Position numbers and translations under genes: made by a program
NCBI RefSeq assembly: GCF_000523235.1
Contig: NZ_CP006850.1
Span: forward strand, 6,510,001-6,574,000
Length of the DNA stretch: 64,000 nt
Direction of reading: 5' to 3'
Source: Nocardia nova SH22a
GTDB lineage: Bacteria > Actinomycetota > Actinomycetes > Mycobacteriales > Mycobacteriaceae
Notes under the pieces: generated by a model
What the model was told of the DNA's origin: nothing
What the model saw: only the letters and a program-made list of their open reading frames with translations
Databases searched by the model: none
In this document: in pieces, positions 62,612 to 64,000 of the stretch
Numbering within the stretch: the first letter of the stretch is position 1
How the letters are laid out: every line of letters begins with the position of its first letter

Positions 62612-63691
62612 ATGCCACTGGTAACACCGACCGGTCCGTATTCTGTCGGCTCACGCCGACTGTTCCTGACCAACCCGGCCGCCGACCCCATCACCGGATC
62701 CGCGACCCGCTGGATCACGGTCAACGCGTTCTTCCCGACCGCCAACACCGGGACCGCCGCGAAGTATCTGTCGGACAACGCAACCCGCGACACCAGCATG
62801 GCGCAGCTCCTCGCGCAGGGCTGGGACGGCACGTTCAACTACTACTTCACCCCGAACAGCACCCAATACCCGAGAATCCGGGCCCTGACGATCCCCGCCG
62901 TGACGAACGCGTCACCGCGCACCGACCTCGGCCCCCTTCCCGTGGTGATCGTGTCACCAGGCTTCGGCGTCAGCGGCGCCTACCACACCAGTACCGCCCT
63001 TGAGCTGGCCTCACGCGGCTACCTGGTGCTCGTGCTCTCGGTGACCTGGGAGTCGATCGCGACCGAACTCGTCTCCGGTGTCGCACCCCAGCAGGCCAGC
63101 ATCGCCAACCAGTGGCAGCTGCTGCTCACCGCGAGATTGGCGGACACCACCTACGTGCTCGACCAGCTCGCATCCCTGCCGAACGGGATCGGCGGCGCCG
63201 CGGACACCGCCCGCGTCGCGATGGTCGGCCACTCCTACGGCGGCTACACGGCCATGGAGAAGGCATACACCGACTCCCGCGTGAAGGCCGTGATGTGCCT
63301 GGACGCGCCCTGCGGCTGGCCGAACACCACATCCAGCGCGCAGAACGGCGGCCTCCCCCTCGGCCAGCCGGTGTTCCTGCTGTCGTCACCGTCCGGCGTC
63401 AACGGTGACGGGCACGCCAGCTGGCAGGGATTCCAATCCCACCCGCACGGACCGTACTGGGTCGCCGAGGTCGCGGGCACCGTCCACACCGCGTTCACCG
63501 ACCTCGCCGTCATGGACCCCAACACGGCCACCTTCTGCGGCACGATCGCACCGGCCCGCGCGCAGATGGTCACCAACGCCTACGTCCGCGCGTTCGCGGA
63601 CTACGCCCTGCGTGGCGTCCCGGACCCGCTGCTGACCGGCAACAGTACCGACTACCCTGAGGTGACCTACAAGATCACCGACGCGAGCTGA
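62612..63691 (+). CDS. Serine esterase, alpha/beta hydrolase (PAF-acetylhydrolase-like)
   Basis: 359 residues. GHSYGG near residue 210 is the nucleophile elbow. The acid is probably the Asp in VMCLDAP and the His that of GTVHTAF near residue 292. PVVIVSPGFGVSGAYHTSTA supplies the oxyanion loop. It resembles PAF-acetylhydrolase-type lipases rather than the usual LysB lipolytic enzyme. No signal peptide; ATG after ATCGAAAGGC. As the last gene of the tail run it could be a fibre-borne depolymerase or an alternative mycolate esterase. Confidence 0.82.
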   Translation: MPLVTPTGPYSVGSRRLFLTNPAADPITGSATRWITVNAFFPTANTGTAAKYLSDNATRDTSMAQLLAQGWDGTFNYYFTPNSTQYPRIRALTIPAVTNASPRTDLGPLPVVIVSPGFGVSGAYHTSTALELASRGYLVLVLSVTWESIATELVSGVAPQQASIANQWQLLLTARLADTTYVLDQLASLPNGIGGAADTARVAMVGHSYGGYTAMEKAYTDSRVKAVMCLDAPCGWPNTTSSAQNGGLPLGQPVFLLSSPSGVNGDGHASWQGFQSHPHGPYWVAEVAGTVHTAFTDLAVMDPNTATFCGTIAPARAQMVTNAYVRAFADYALRGVPDPLLTGNSTDYPEVTYKITDAS

Positions 63692-63705
63692 CACCCGCGC
63701 ACACG

Positions 63706-63749
63706 AATGCGCCCCCATTCACCGGGATTCCGGTGAATGGGGGCGCATT
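63706..63749 (+). terminator. Perfect 20-bp terminator hairpin at the operon end
   Basis: AATGCGCCCCCATTCACCGG (63706-63725) pairs exactly with CCGGTGAATGGGGGCGCATT (63730-63749) around GATT. It lies between the esterase stop and the stop of the opposite-strand gene and would end transcription from both sides. Confidence 0.92.
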
Positions 63750-63767
63750 TCGTCGTTTACAGACCGG

Positions 63768-64000
63768 TCAGAAGTCGACTGTTCCGTCGAGGATGCCGAG
63801 GACCGAGGCAGCGAGAACGACACGGCGCCCGAGCGTTTCCGGACCGGCTGGCAGAGCGCTCTCGGCAGATGCGCGAAGGCGGTCGAGGCGGTAGCGGGCG
63901 GCGCCGTAGCTGAAATCTCGCGTCGGTAGCAGCTCGGCGGCGAGCTGAGCGATCAACGGGTCCGCGCCCGCGGCGAGTTCCCGCAGCCGGTCGGTGGTCA
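63768..64000 (-). CDS. C-terminal part of an unidentified minus-strand protein
   Basis: Stop at 63768-63770 on the minus strand; the frame is still open at the window edge. About 77 residues are visible, mostly helical (LRELAAGADPLIAQLAAELL; RDFSYGAARYRLDRLRASAE). It faces the tail operon across the terminator, so it begins a new reversed region, possibly lysogeny genes or host DNA. No family recognised. Confidence 0.6.
   Translation of the reverse strand, partial: TTDRLRELAAGADPLIAQLAAELLPTRDFSYGAARYRLDRLRASAESALPAGPETLGRRVVLAASVLGILDGTVDF

Noticed and set aside
1..64000. CRISPR arrays, insertion sequences, origin of replication, integrase
   Set aside because: I looked for regularly spaced repeats, transposase motifs, iterons and recombinase genes and saw none that I could support.

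Overview
This is a GC-rich stretch packed with plus-strand genes that overlap by ATGA, GTGA or TTGA, with frequent GTG/TTG starts. It reads as the genome, or an integrated copy, of a long-tailed siphovirus of an actinobacterium. A mycolic-acid host (Nocardia, Rhodococcus or Gordonia type) is my inference, from the C39 peptidase plus DUF1906 lysins, the Gp37-like tail protein and the glycine-rich tail proteins. No integrase, DNA polymerase or helicase is visible. Both edges cut genes, so the window is part of a longer element.

Layout. (1) 0-16.6 kb: about 45 small accessory or early genes in one run. They include a LAGLIDADG homing endonuclease, a MarR regulator, two 3'-5' exonucleases, an NrdH-like redoxin, SLOG/YspA, a deoxyribosyltransferase-like protein, a HIT protein, a cyclic-phosphate receiver (cREC) protein, a DUF4326 protein and several coiled-coil proteins sharing one start block. 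One conserved small gene here (11510-11706) is broken by a one-base frameshift. (2) 16.6-21.2 kb: an RNA-repair module. A structured non-coding region with tRNA-like T- and D-arms, interpreted as a Y RNA, precedes Ro60/TROVE, RtcB RNA ligase, an RlaP nucleotidyltransferase and a metallophosphoesterase. (3) 21.2-24.1 kb: a hairpin-bounded group with candidate leaderless promoters (two unknown partner genes, a zinc-finger protein, an excisionase-like HTH). (4) 24.1-27.5 kb: small phage genes. (5) 27.5-33.5 kb: a glycosylation/methylation cassette with four glycosyltransferase genes and two methyltransferases.

(6) 33.5-43.3 kb: HNH nuclease, PrimPol-like protein, terminases, portal, MuF-like protein, scaffold, capsid and head-tail connectors. 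A single minus-strand lipoprotein gene (43288-43761) sits between tail terminator and major tail protein and looks like a lysogenic-conversion moron. (7) 43.9-53.7 kb: major tail protein, a 14-bp hairpin, tail assembly chaperones joined by a GGGAAAA -1 frameshift, an 1865-residue tape measure with two wall-hydrolase-like regions, and tail-tip proteins. (8) 53.7-58.1 kb: lysis genes (C39 peptidase, DUF1906 hydrolase, membrane proteins, papain-like protein). (9) 58.1-63.7 kb: glycine-rich tail proteins, a fibre protein with 60-bp tandem repeats and a serine esterase, closed by a perfect 20-bp terminator hairpin. The last gene is on the minus strand and leaves the window.

The most notable system is the RNA-repair module. 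A tRNA-mimicking RNA, its Ro60 partner, a 3'-phosphate/5'-OH ligase, a nucleotidyltransferase and a phosphoesterase lie together on a phage-like element, and a cREC gene lies upstream. I infer that it protects or restores host or phage tRNAs cut by anticodon nucleases during infection, or directs their turnover.
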